Shown: positions 1 to 6,828 of the stretch, one piece after another | Layout of the letters: each line of letters starts with the position of its first letter | How positions within the stretch are numbered: the stretch's first letter is position 1 | DNA from: Deltaproteobacteria bacterium | GTDB lineage: Bacteria; Myxococcota_A; Polyangia; Haliangiales; Haliangiaceae | Direction: 5' to 3' | Length of the DNA stretch: 8,413 nt | Assembly: GCA_013813945.1 (NCBI GenBank) | Contig: JACCQV010000697.1 | Span: 1-8,413 of the forward strand | Notes under the pieces: generated by a model | What the model saw: only the letters and a program-made list of their open reading frames with translations | What the model was told of the DNA's origin: nothing | The model's database searches: none | Translations under genes and position numbers: made by a program

Positions 1-1700
1 AGGAACATCATCAGGCTGTTCGAGAACGGAACGATCATCGCGATGCCGATGCCGAGCGGAGACGGGATGTACGCCTTCGCCGACTTGGATGCGTACTTCT
101 CGAAGATCGTCAGGCCGACTCCGAACATGAAGCCGAGGGCGATCGCGATCTGCGACGAGAAATGCAGCTCGCCGATTCCGTCGACGAAGGCCTTCGAGAC
201 GTTCGCCCAGACGACACACGAGGGTGCGGGCCAATCATCGCTGCCGAGCACCGACGCATCGATCACGAGATCGAACATCGGAACGATCATCGCGGCGCCC
301 GCGATCACCCCGAACAGCTGGGCGTAGACCTGGTGGCGTGGCTTCGCACCGAGGAGCCAGCCGGTCTTCAGCGTCGTCAGCAGATCCGCGGCGTGGAGCC
401 CGATCCCGCCCGTGACGTTCGCCGACATGATGTTGCCGGTCAGGTTCCCCGGAGTGATCGCGCCGTAGATCATCTGGGTCACCGGGCCGAGCGCCTTGGT
501 CGGAGTCACATCGGTCTCGCCGGTGACGCGCGACGCGATGAATCCCATCAGCACGGCGAGCGGGACCGCAAACACCGCGGCGTACACGGGGATGTCGAAC
601 ATCAGGTACATCAGCGCGACGATCGGCGGCGTCAGGAACATGCAGCCGGCGGGGAACCACCACTCCGGTGCCTCCACCGCGCCGATGCCTTCGCCCTGGG
701 TCATCCGCTTGCGCTTGTCGAACATCGCGCCGAGTCCGGTGAAGGCTCGGCCGAGCGCCTTGTAGTCGAGCGCGAACGAGGTCAGTCCGGCACCGACGAG
801 AATCGCCGCTCCGGGCCACAGCGTCCACGCGATGATTCCGGTCGAGCTGACAGGCTTGCCGTCGATGACCTTCACGAGGCCATGCTCGAAGAGTCTGGGT
901 GCGATCAACGCGAACGTGACGAAGCCACCGAGGAGCAGTGACCAGCCCGTCCGGAACGACATCAGCGCGCCGCCGCCCAGCAGCACGAGCTCGGTCTTGA
1001 TCGCGAGCGACCACTTCATGAGGCCGTGCCCCATGATCTCGAAGCCTGGAGCCCACTGCGACGGGATCACCTTGAGCAGGTCGCGAAGGATCGTGAGGAC
1101 ACCCGCGAACACGCTCGACAGCAGCAGTGCGAGCCCCGCGCCCATCCCCTTGCCGGCGCTGACGGTATGGATCGTCCGGATCGTCTCCGCGGTCGCGGTG
1201 CCGGTCGGGAACGCGAGCGCTTCCTTGTTGATCAGCTGGCGCTTGATCGGGATCGCGACGAACACGCCGAGCGCGGCGATCAATGCGAACCAGACGATCA
1301 TCCCGACCTGACTCGGACGCACGGTCGTGATCATCAGGAGTGCGCCGAACGCTGCGGCGTTGCCACCGGCGGTCATGTAGCCCGCACCGGAGGCCACCGT
1401 CGTCAGCGCGTTGTTCTCGAGGACGCCGAGCGGGCGACGGATGATGCGCAGCTTCTCGAGCGCCTTGAAGGTCGAGAACGCGAGGATGCAGGCCGTGAGC
1501 GTGACGCCGAGGCTCCATCCCGTCTTGAAGAAGACGTAGATGTTCGACAGGCACATCACGCCGCCGATCAAGATCCCGACGATGACCGCGCGCACCGTGA
1601 GGTTGGGCTCGTTCGGCTGATAGGTGTCCCGCAACCAGACGACCTCCGCGTCTTCGGTCGGTGGTAGCGGTGCGGTTTCTGGTTGCGTTCCCTGCGCCAC
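1..1700 (-). CDS. OPT/YSL-family oligopeptide transporter, C-terminus off the left edge
   Basis: Inner-membrane transporter of the OPT superfamily, which moves oligopeptides or metal chelates into the cytoplasm, usually with protons. I translated 566 codons without a stop or frameshift. OPT hallmarks seen: NIYVFFKTGW (residues 53-62), an ENN motif (95-97), PIKRQLINKEALAFPTGTAT (151-170) followed by AE, RVTGETD, GNLTGNI, and NVTGGIGLHAADLLTTLKTG (428-447). Most of the rest is hydrophobic, as expected for a protein of about a dozen or more membrane spans. The GTG start at 1700 is fixed by an in-frame TAA at 1713-1715; an AAGG lies about 10 bases upstream of it. Bacterial family members are often about 550-700 residues, so only a short tail should be missing. 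The gene is divergent from the peptidase gene. The substrate cannot be read from sequence; peptide uptake beside a secreted peptidase is a plausible pairing but only inference. Confidence 0.93.
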   Translation of the reverse strand, partial: MAQGTQPETAPLPPTEDAEVVWLRDTYQPNEPNLTVRAVIVGILIGGVMCLSNIYVFFKTGWSLGVTLTACILAFSTFKALEKLRIIRRPLGVLENNALTTVASGAGYMTAGGNAAAFGALLMITTVRPSQVGMIVWFALIAALGVFVAIPIKRQLINKEALAFPTGTATAETIRTIHTVSAGKGMGAGLALLLSSVFAGVLTILRDLLKVIPSQWAPGFEIMGHGLMKWSLAIKTELVLLGGGALMSFRTGWSLLLGGFVTFALIAPRLFEHGLVKVIDGKPVSSTGIIAWTLWPGAAILVGAGLTSFALDYKALGRAFTGLGAMFDKRKRMTQGEGIGAVEAPEWWFPAGCMFLTPPIVALMYLMFDIPVYAAVFAVPLAVLMGFIASRVTGETDVTPTKALGPVTQMIYGAITPGNLTGNIMSANVTGGIGLHAADLLTTLKTGWLLGAKPRHQVYAQLFGVIAGAAMIVPMFDLVIDASVLGSDDWPAPSCVVWANVSKAFVDGIGELHFSSQIAIALGFMFGVGLTIFEKYASKSAKAYIPSPLGIGIAMIVPFSNSLMMF

Positions 1701-1766
1701 GGACCGCGGACCTTAGCCGAAGACAGTCGTTGACGCTTCGCGGCATCGTGGGTTAAGTCGTCGCCC
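1701..1766. promoter_or_regulatory. Divergent intergenic region between transporter and peptidase genes
   Basis: These 66 bases must hold the 5' ends of both divergent genes. A good rightward promoter candidate is annotated separately. I could not find a convincing leftward -35/-10 pair; the only leftward signal is the AAGG upstream of the transporter GTG. Confidence 0.5.
1730..1758 (+). promoter_or_regulatory. Candidate sigma70-type promoter giving a leaderless transcript
   Basis: TTGACG at 1730-1735 (5 of 6 to the -35 consensus) and TTAAGT at 1753-1758 (3 of 6 to the -10 consensus) are separated by an optimal 17 bases. A start site about 7 bases beyond the -10 box falls at 1765-1767, on the GTG of the peptidase gene. 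No Shine-Dalgarno sequence is visible before that GTG, which fits a leaderless message. The -10 match is weak, so this stays a candidate. Confidence 0.35.
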
Positions 1767-3113
1767 GTGCGTATCCATAGCTTGCTGATCGTGATGATGG
1801 TGGTGGCGGCGGCGGCGTGCGGATCCGCGGCGAGCAACAGCGGCGACGATGATCCGACGATCGACGCGCCGAACGGCTCGGTCGATGCGCCGGCGACGCC
1901 CGGCGGTGGCGCTCCCGGTAGCATGTGCTCGTGCGACGCGGACTGCGCCGACGATGGTTCCCATGACGGCGTCTGCATCTACGGCGTGTGCATGACCAAG
2001 GCGTCGGGCACGTGCGCTTCGGGTGGCTCGCAGTCCGAGTGCCCCACGGGTTCGCGGTGCTGGACCCTCGACGGTTCCGATGCGGGCCCGCTGTGCTGGC
2101 CCGATTGTGCCGCGCACACGTGCGGTACCAGCGGCATGTGCGACGCCGACGGTTCGTGCGGCCCCAAGACTGGCAGCAACTGCGATGCGACGTGCGGCAC
2201 GGCATGCGCGTGCACGGAGACGTCGTGTGGAACCGGCAATCGCTGCGTCATGGGCGAGTGCGTCCCCGACGTGATGACCGGCGGCGCTCCCGGCGCAGGC
2301 CCCGGCCCGACCTGCGCTGCGCTCCCGGCGCGCGACTGCACCGGCGCCACCTGCGGCCAGCTCGTCTCGTTCAACCCGCGCACGAACACGGCGTGGGACG
2401 ACTACCCGCTCAACGGCGAGACCGCAGCGAATCAGTACCGCAGCTACCTACGCAGGGATCTGATGATGCTCGTCGGCTACGCGACGTCGTTCACGGCGTG
2501 CAAGACCGTCGGCTGGACCACCGGCATCGGCGGCACACTCGGACTCGGCGACATGAGCGAGGCCAACGGCGCGATCCCCGGGACGTCGATCGGCAGCCCC
2601 GGTCACCCGGCCGGCACGCACGTCAACGGCAACGACATCGACCTCGCGTACTACCAGACCGGCACCGCCAATAACCGGCTGCGCCCGATCTGCGCGCACA
2701 TGAACGGGACCGCCGACGCGTATCACTGCGTCGGGGCTCCGGACAAGCTCGACGTCTGGCGCACCGCGCTGTTCCTCGGCGCCGTGTTCGAGAGCCCGCG
2801 CACGCGCGTGATCGGCGTCGACGGCAAGGCCGGCCCGTTGATCCTCTCCGCGCTCGACACCCTCTGTGACAGCGGCTGGCTCTCCCAGACCGCGTGCACC
2901 AACGCAGTGCTCGCCTACGAGGTCACGAACATGGGCCAGGGTTGGTACCTGCATCACCATCACCACGCGCACATCAGCCTGAAGGGGCTCGCGAGCTTCC
3001 TTCCGGGCGACGACGGTTGCTTCGCCCCTGGTGGCTGCGCGACCTCGAACAGCAAATCGATTCCGCAGCTCCCGAGCCGCTTGCACCGCGTGCGTCCCGC
3101 CGCCGTTCAGTGA
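1767..3113 (+). CDS. Cys-rich lipoprotein with MepA/LAS-type zinc murein endopeptidase domain
   Basis: Predicted envelope lipoprotein that probably cleaves peptide cross-links in peptidoglycan. Residues 1-17 form a short hydrophobic signal ending in AAAC, with Cys18 as the likely lipidation site. Residues 19-53 are a Gly/Pro/Asp linker. Residues 54-165 are very Cys-rich without a clear repeat, typical of disulfide-bonded secreted domains. From about 190 the catalytic domain begins, with GDMSEANGAIPG, then HVNGNDID giving His285 and Asp292 in the HxxxxxxD spacing of LAS zinc peptidases, and later the HxH pair His400/His402 before ISL, matching HFHVRL in MepA. His402 is preceded by five consecutive histidines (396-400). 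The GTG start at 1767 keeps the positively charged signal n-region; the ATGs at 1794 and 1797 would leave too short a signal. The exact family (M74 versus M15-like) and substrate are inferred. Confidence 0.82.
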   Translation: MRIHSLLIVMMVVAAAACGSAASNSGDDDPTIDAPNGSVDAPATPGGGAPGSMCSCDADCADDGSHDGVCIYGVCMTKASGTCASGGSQSECPTGSRCWTLDGSDAGPLCWPDCAAHTCGTSGMCDADGSCGPKTGSNCDATCGTACACTETSCGTGNRCVMGECVPDVMTGGAPGAGPGPTCAALPARDCTGATCGQLVSFNPRTNTAWDDYPLNGETAANQYRSYLRRDLMMLVGYATSFTACKTVGWTTGIGGTLGLGDMSEANGAIPGTSIGSPGHPAGTHVNGNDIDLAYYQTGTANNRLRPICAHMNGTADAYHCVGAPDKLDVWRTALFLGAVFESPRTRVIGVDGKAGPLILSALDTLCDSGWLSQTACTNAVLAYEVTNMGQGWYLHHHHHAHISLKGLASFLPGDDGCFAPGGCATSNSKSIPQLPSRLHRVRPAAVQ

Positions 3114-3132
3114 CGCTCAGAACCCCCGAAAA

Positions 3133-3164
3133 CGCGGTTCGCTCAAGCGGCCACCCGAATCGCG
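3133..3164 (+). terminator. Candidate terminator hairpin after the peptidase gene
   Basis: CGCGGTTCG (3133-3141) pairs with CGAATCGCG (3156-3164) over 9 bp with one G-U pair, around a 14-base loop, 19 bases after the peptidase stop codon. There is no T tract, so it is not a classical intrinsic terminator. It may only protect the 3' end or be part of a structured leader for the next gene. Confidence 0.35.
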
Positions 3165-3166
3165 AT

Positions 3167-3221
3167 CGTCTGACTATGTTGAATCACTCGAAGAACCCGA
3201 TTCACGTGCAGTTGTCAGACG
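3167..3221 (+). promoter_or_regulatory. Nested inverted repeats upstream of the Hc1-like gene
   Basis: An outer perfect 8-bp arm pair, CGTCTGAC (3167-3174) and GTCAGACG (3214-3221), encloses an inner 6-bp pair, TGAATC (3180-3185) and GATTCA (3199-3204), with a 13-base loop. As RNA this would be a stem with an internal loop, ending about 25 bases before the ribosome site of the Hc1-like gene. It could be a structured 5' leader or a DNA operator. A TTGTCA at 3212-3217 resembles a -35 box but has no good -10 partner. Confidence 0.35.
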
Positions 3222-3246
3222 GATGAGGCAAGGTAGCCACCCTTAT

Positions 3247-3251
3247 GGAGA
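3247..3251 (+). promoter_or_regulatory. Shine-Dalgarno site deciding the Hc1-like start
   Basis: GGAGA lies eight bases before ATG 3260. Because it overlaps and follows the alternative ATG at 3245, it favours the downstream start. Confidence 0.55.
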
Positions 3252-3259
3252 CCCAAAAC

Positions 3260-3490
3260 ATGACCACCAACGATTCAGAGACCGCCACGGGCGGCGCCGT
3301 TGGCCGCTACGCCGAGCTGCAAGCGCTCGTTGCTGGGATGGCCGCTGACTTCGAGAAGTTCTACAAGGACGGCAACAAGGCTGCCGGCACCCGCGTTCGC
3401 AATGCGATGCAGGAGCTCAAGGCCTTCGCGCAGACTGTCCGCAACGAGGTCACCGAGCTGAAGAACTCGACGACCAAGGAAACGGCATAA
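3260..3490 (+). CDS. Hc1/histone H1-like small DNA-binding protein, core only
   Basis: Small, charged, helical protein resembling the Hc1 (bacterial histone H1-like) family, whose members bind DNA and help compact the nucleoid. From the chosen start it has 76 residues. After a polar N-terminus, the core contains DFEKFYKDGNKAAGTRVRNA and then MQELKAFAQTVRNEV, the GNKAAGTR-R pattern I know from small Hc1-like proteins of Bacteroidetes and other bacteria. The Lys/Ala/Pro-rich tail of chlamydial-type Hc1 is absent. Two starts are possible. ATG 3260 has GGAGA at 3247-3251, an ideal ribosome site eight bases upstream. ATG 3245 would add five residues but has only a distant AAGG. I prefer 3260. It appears to be transcribed alone, behind a structured leader. 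DNA binding is inferred from the family. Confidence 0.8.
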   Translation: MTTNDSETATGGAVGRYAELQALVAGMAADFEKFYKDGNKAAGTRVRNAMQELKAFAQTVRNEVTELKNSTTKETA

Positions 3491-3506
3491 GCCATTCGCT
3501 GAGATT

Positions 3507-3521
3507 GCGCCCCCCAGGCGC
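3507..3521 (+). terminator. Weak GC hairpin after the Hc1-like gene
   Basis: GCGCC (3507-3511) pairs with GGCGC (3517-3521) around a five-base loop, 17 bases after the stop codon. The stem is short and there is no T run, so termination here is only a suggestion. Confidence 0.22.
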
Positions 3522-3558
3522 GTGACGGGAGGCGTCCTCGCAGTAGGATGCCTGCCGC

Positions 3559-4707
3559 ATGCGCCGCTCGTCGCTCTCTCTCATCATTGCTGTCACTACC
3601 GTTGGCTTTTTCGTTGCCTGGTTCGTTCCGGGCACGGCGGTGGCACAGGCGCCGGAGGGCGAACCTTCCGAACCGCCCGCTGCAGATCCGCCGCCTTCTC
3701 CGGTAGCGGATCCGGGTGGCGGCATGCCGGCGCTCCCGCCGCCCTCTGCCATTGAACCCGAGCCGCCGCGTGGTGCGGAGCCCGAGGTTGCGCCCGCCGA
3801 TCGGCCGCCACCGGAGGGGCTGCGGCTCATGCTGTCGGACCTGACCGTGCTGCGCTTGAACCCGCTCGGGCTCGAGACGCGAGCACGGTTCGGGTTCCAG
3901 AAGCGGCTGTATGCGTCGGACAAGGCGATCACGCGCAACAACTTCGCGTTCGGAGGCCTCTACCCGAAGCTCAATCCGGCGAGCGCGCACCTTGGCCTCG
4001 GCGGTGAGATCCAGCCGGCATCGATCTTCAACCTGCGCGCGTTCGGAGAGGTCCAGAAGTACTTCGGCACCTTCGGGATGCTGCAATCGTTCCAGACCGC
4101 GAACGCAAACTACTCCGACCAGACGCTCAAGGATCTGCGCGACAGCTCGACCACGCCGCCGCAGACCGCGACGGTGCTCCACGCATCGATCCAGCCGCTG
4201 CTCCAGCTCAAGTTCGGGAACATCGCGGTCCGCGGCCTGTTCCAGTTCGACTACTGGGCGTTCAAGGTCCGCCCGGGTGACAACGTCGCGTACGAGGCAA
4301 CGTTCGACACCCTGCTCCCGGACAATGGCTGGACGCTCTCGATCGACGCGGACGTTCTCTACACTGGCCGCAAGAACACCGCGATCGGCCTGCGCTACAG
4401 CCACGTTCGCCCGTTCTACCGGGACGAGCACTTCGCGAATGCCGCCGAGCACGAGGCCTACGACGGCGAGAACATGCACGATCGGCTCGGTCTGTTCGCC
4501 GCGTACACGCTCGCCGATGCGGGACCGTCGACGTTCAACAAGCCCACGGTGATCCTGATCGCGTCCTGGTATATCCAGCACCGCTGGCGCACCGGCGAGC
4601 CCGGCACGCTCGCTTCGGGCAACCGCTCCGAGGACTACACGAGCCGCGCGTTTCCGTACCTGCTCGTTGGCTTCGCGTTCGAATCCGATCTCCTCGCCAC
4701 GAACTGA
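3559..4707 (+). CDS. Secreted proline-rich, outer-membrane beta-barrel-like protein, function unknown
   Basis: I do not recognise a named family. The 382-residue protein starts with a Sec signal peptide (RR n-region, hydrophobic residues 8-23, cleavage probably after AVA at 27-29). Residues 30-86 are a Pro/Glu/Ala-rich linker. From about 88 to 382 the protein is rich in aromatic and alternating polar/hydrophobic stretches, for example ETRARFGFQKRLY (106-118), VRGLFQFDYWAFKV (224-237), NTAIGLRYSHVRPFY (273-287) and PYLLVGFAFES (366-376). These look like transmembrane beta strands of an outer-membrane barrel. Cysteine is absent from the mature part. AGGA at 3545-3548 lies ten bases before the ATG. 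The stop is 14 bases before the first methyltransferase gene, so it probably heads that operon. Whether it is a porin, an adhesin-type barrel or a structural protein cannot be told. Confidence 0.75.
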   Translation: MRRSSLSLIIAVTTVGFFVAWFVPGTAVAQAPEGEPSEPPAADPPPSPVADPGGGMPALPPPSAIEPEPPRGAEPEVAPADRPPPEGLRLMLSDLTVLRLNPLGLETRARFGFQKRLYASDKAITRNNFAFGGLYPKLNPASAHLGLGGEIQPASIFNLRAFGEVQKYFGTFGMLQSFQTANANYSDQTLKDLRDSSTTPPQTATVLHASIQPLLQLKFGNIAVRGLFQFDYWAFKVRPGDNVAYEATFDTLLPDNGWTLSIDADVLYTGRKNTAIGLRYSHVRPFYRDEHFANAAEHEAYDGENMHDRLGLFAAYTLADAGPSTFNKPTVILIASWYIQHRWRTGEPGTLASGNRSEDYTSRAFPYLLVGFAFESDLLATN

Positions 4708-4721
4708 GCGAGCGCCGCGCC

Positions 4722-5540
4722 ATGGATCGCAATCCCCAGGCCAAGGAGATGGCGGACGAGTCGATGGTGCGCAACCTCGCTGCGCAAGCCGACGCGATCT
4801 GGCCGCAGGAGGTCGCGTTCGTGCGCGCGCACGCGGTGCCCGCCGCAGCGGCGATCCTCGACGTGGGCTGCGGCACCGGCGAGATCACCTCGCGACTCGC
4901 CGGGGAGTTCCCGCGCGCGACGATCGTTGGCGTCGACATCATCGAGCCGCACCTCGCGCTCGCGCGCACGCGGTATCCCGAGCTCGCCGATCGCGTGACG
5001 TTCCGCGAGGCGGATGCCTTCGAGCTCCCGTTCGCCGCAGGCTCGTTCGATCTCGTCGTGTGCCGTCACATGCTGCAGGCGATCCCGCACCCCGAGCGCG
5101 TGCTCGCCGAGATGGTGCGGGTCGCGAAGCCGGGCGGCGTGCTCCACATCATTCCCGAGGACTACGACATGATCTTCGCGGCGCCCGCGCGCCTCGATAT
5201 CGCCGCGTTCTGGCATGCGGGGCCGCGTGCATTCAGCGCAGCAACGGGCGTCGACCTCCACATCGGCCGCAACATCTACCATCACCTCCGCGCACTCCCC
5301 GTCGACGACATTCGCGTCGACTACGTCCACGTCGATACGCTGCGCGTACCGCGCGAGACGTTCGCCACGATCTTCGAGGCGTGGCGCGACGGCTTCACCG
5401 AGACCCTGGCGAAGCACCTCGGCTGGACCGAGGAGAAGGTCCGCGATCACTTCGAGGCCACCATCGAGTGCATCCGCCATCCGGATGCGTTCGCGCTCTG
5501 GCTCGTCCCGGTCGTGTCCGCACGCGTCCGTAGCGCGTGA
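4722..5540 (+). CDS. Class I SAM-dependent methyltransferase, substrate unknown
   Basis: A 272-residue cytoplasmic enzyme with a Rossmann-type SAM fold of the Methyltransf_11/25 kind. Motif I is ILDVGCGTG (45-53). The acidic end of strand beta2 is VGVDII with Asp72. EADAF (97-100 region) supplies the adenine-side Asp98. FDLVVCRHMLQ (109-119) is the motif IV strand. KPGG (136-139) precedes strand beta5. The C-terminal portion from about 150, with DYDMIF, WHAGPRAF and a Trp/Arg-rich end, is probably the substrate lid; I cannot assign its acceptor. It starts 14 bases after the barrel gene and ends 14 bases before the tpm ATG, so it is likely co-transcribed with both. No strong Shine-Dalgarno sequence is visible. 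Methyl transfer is well supported by the motifs; small-molecule specificity is only a guess. Confidence 0.9.
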   Translation: MDRNPQAKEMADESMVRNLAAQADAIWPQEVAFVRAHAVPAAAAILDVGCGTGEITSRLAGEFPRATIVGVDIIEPHLALARTRYPELADRVTFREADAFELPFAAGSFDLVVCRHMLQAIPHPERVLAEMVRVAKPGGVLHIIPEDYDMIFAAPARLDIAAFWHAGPRAFSAATGVDLHIGRNIYHHLRALPVDDIRVDYVHVDTLRVPRETFATIFEAWRDGFTETLAKHLGWTEEKVRDHFEATIECIRHPDAFALWLVPVVSARVRSA

Positions 5541-5554
5541 TAGCGTCGCGCGCG

Positions 5555-6184
5555 ATGCAGCCTGAGTTCTGGAAGTCGCGATGGAGTGAAGGAAAGATCG
5601 GCTTTCACGAGGGCACGCCGAATCACTTCCTGACCCGCCATGCCGGGAGGATCGCGGACCGCAGGCGTGTGCTCGTACCGCTGTGCGGCAAGGCCGAGGA
5701 TCTCGCGTTTCTCGCTGCACACGATCACGAGGTGATCGGGATCGAGCTCGTCGAGGACGCGGTGCGCGCGTTCTTCACGGAGCACGGCGCCACTCCGACG
5801 ATCGTGCGCCGCGGCCCGGTCGCGATCTACACCGCAGACGCCATCACCATCATCGCGGGTGATCTGTTCACCGTCACCGAGGCCGACGTCGGCGCGATCG
5901 ATGTGATCTACGACCGTGCGGCGATCATCGCGCTGCCGCCCGAGCTTCGCGCGCGTTACGTCGAACACCTCCACACTCTCGTTCCCGCTCGGACCACGTC
6001 GTTGCTGATCACGCTCGAGTACCCGCAAGACCAGCACGCGGGTCCACCGTTCTCGGTCCCCGAAGCCGAGGTCCGCGAGCTGTTCAGCTCCGCCGAGCTG
6101 ATCGACGAGCGCCCCGCGACCGGCCCGGTCGCGAATGCGGGGCTGGCTGCGATCGAGCGCTGCTACCTCGCGACCGTGGGCTGA
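5555..6184 (+). CDS. tpm: Thiopurine S-methyltransferase (TPMT family)
   Basis: Bacterial thiopurine methyltransferase, which transfers a methyl group from SAM to thiopurines; bacterial members are also linked to methylation of selenium and tellurium oxyanions. Family signatures run the full length: MQPEFWKSRW (1-10), KIGFHEGTPN (14-23), RVLVPLCGKAEDLAFLA (38-54) as the SAM motif, EVIGIELVEDAV (59-70), then IYDRAAIIALPPELRARY (118-135), LLITLEY (150-156) and PPFSVPEAEVREL (164-176). The length of 209 residues is close to the usual 215-220. I chose ATG 5555 because the family normally begins M-x-x-x-FW. An in-frame GTG at 5537 would overlap the previous stop by four bases and add six residues. 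The ribosome site is poor, so expression may depend on coupling to the upstream gene. Confidence 0.93.
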   Translation: MQPEFWKSRWSEGKIGFHEGTPNHFLTRHAGRIADRRRVLVPLCGKAEDLAFLAAHDHEVIGIELVEDAVRAFFTEHGATPTIVRRGPVAIYTADAITIIAGDLFTVTEADVGAIDVIYDRAAIIALPPELRARYVEHLHTLVPARTTSLLITLEYPQDQHAGPPFSVPEAEVRELFSSAELIDERPATGPVANAGLAAIERCYLATVG

Positions 6185-6189
6185 GAGCC

Positions 6190-6780
6190 ATGAAGCAACA
6201 CGCGCCGGCGACTGAACGTAACCGCGAGGCGATCCGCGAGGTCCTCGCTCGCGAGCTGCCAGAGACCGGCACCGTCCTCGAGATCGCGAGCGGGACCGGG
6301 CAGCATGCCGTCGCGTTCGCCAAGGCGTTGCCCGCACTCACCTGGCAGCCCACCGATCCCGATCCCACATCGCTCGCCAGCATCGCCGCGTGGCGCGACG
6401 ACGCGGGGTTACCGAACCTGCGCGCGCCCGCGTTGCTCGACGTCACGCAGCTGCCGTGGCCCGTCGACCAGGCCGACGCCATGGTCTGCATCAACATGGT
6501 GCACATCGCGCCATGGGAGGCTGCACTCGCGCTGTTCGCGAATGCGGGAAATCTGCTCGCACAGGGCTCGCTGCTCTTCCTCTATGGCCCCTATCGCTTC
6601 GACGGCACGACCGCGCAATCGAACGAGGACTTCGATCGATCGCTGCGGTCGCGTGATCCGCGCTGGGGTGTGCGGGATGTTCGCGATCTCGGCGCCGCGG
6701 CGGCCGAGCACGGACTGGTGATGCGCGGTGTCGTTGCGATGCCGGCGAACAATCACTCGCTGCTGTTCCGTCGGGCCTGA
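6190..6780 (+). CDS. DUF938/UPF0585 SAM-methyltransferase-like protein
   Basis: A 196-residue protein of the DUF938 family (related to human METTL26), a SAM-binding-type Rossmann fold whose substrate is unknown. Family features seen: ATERNREAI (7-15) at the N-terminus, VLEIASGTGQHAVAFA (29-44) as SAM motif I, LTWQPTDPDP (50-59), the INMVHIAPWE block (101-110), LLFLYGPYRFDG (128-139), SNEDFDRSLRSRDPRWGVRD (144-163) and MPANNHSLLFRR (184-195) at the end. The length matches the usual roughly 200 residues, so it is complete. It starts five bases after the tpm stop, the tightest gap of the run, indicating co-translation. Family identity is firm; enzymatic activity is inferred. Confidence 0.93.
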   Translation: MKQHAPATERNREAIREVLARELPETGTVLEIASGTGQHAVAFAKALPALTWQPTDPDPTSLASIAAWRDDAGLPNLRAPALLDVTQLPWPVDQADAMVCINMVHIAPWEAALALFANAGNLLAQGSLLFLYGPYRFDGTTAQSNEDFDRSLRSRDPRWGVRDVRDLGAAAAEHGLVMRGVVAMPANNHSLLFRRA

Positions 6781-6794
6781 TCTGGCGGGTGCAA

Positions 6795-6828
6795 CCGGGG
6801 GCGCCGGCCAGGGAGTGCGCCACCCCGG
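6795..6828 (+). terminator. Candidate terminator hairpin ending the methyltransferase run
   Basis: CCGGGGGCGC (6795-6804) can pair with GCGC (6817-6820) and CCCCGG (6823-6828), a 10-bp GC stem with a two-base bulge and a 12-base loop, 14 bases after the DUF938 stop. No T run follows. The position suits transcript-end formation for the four-gene run. Confidence 0.4.

Noticed and set aside
162..941. A 259-codon plus-strand open frame opposite the transporter
   Set aside because: Composition dominated by Arg/His/Asp/Glu with no recognisable motif; it lies wholly antisense to the transporter.
235..1746. A 503-codon open frame on the minus strand, extremely rich in Arg, Asp and His
   Set aside because: It is a frame-shifted shadow of the OPT transporter on the same strand. 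The alternative frame gives an intact protein with clear OPT motifs and membrane segments, whereas this one has a composition typical of GC-rich non-coding frames.
2949..2978. His-rich run as an engineered affinity tag
   Set aside because: It sits inside the catalytic domain next to the expected HxH zinc ligands, in natural context, with no vector sequence around it.
3361..4581. A 406-codon minus-strand open frame opposite the Hc1-like and barrel genes
   Set aside because: Arg/Glu/Val-rich shadow. It spans the end of one real gene, a gap and most of another, and both plus-strand genes have better start signals and protein features.
5537..5554. Upstream GTG start for tpm, with GTGA overlap of the previous gene
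   Set aside because: The six extra residues do not fit the family, which begins M-x-x-x-FW as at ATG 5555; the overlap remains possible but less likely.
4635..5720. A 361-codon minus-strand open frame opposite the first methyltransferase
   Set aside because: Antisense to clear methyltransferase motifs; no family features.
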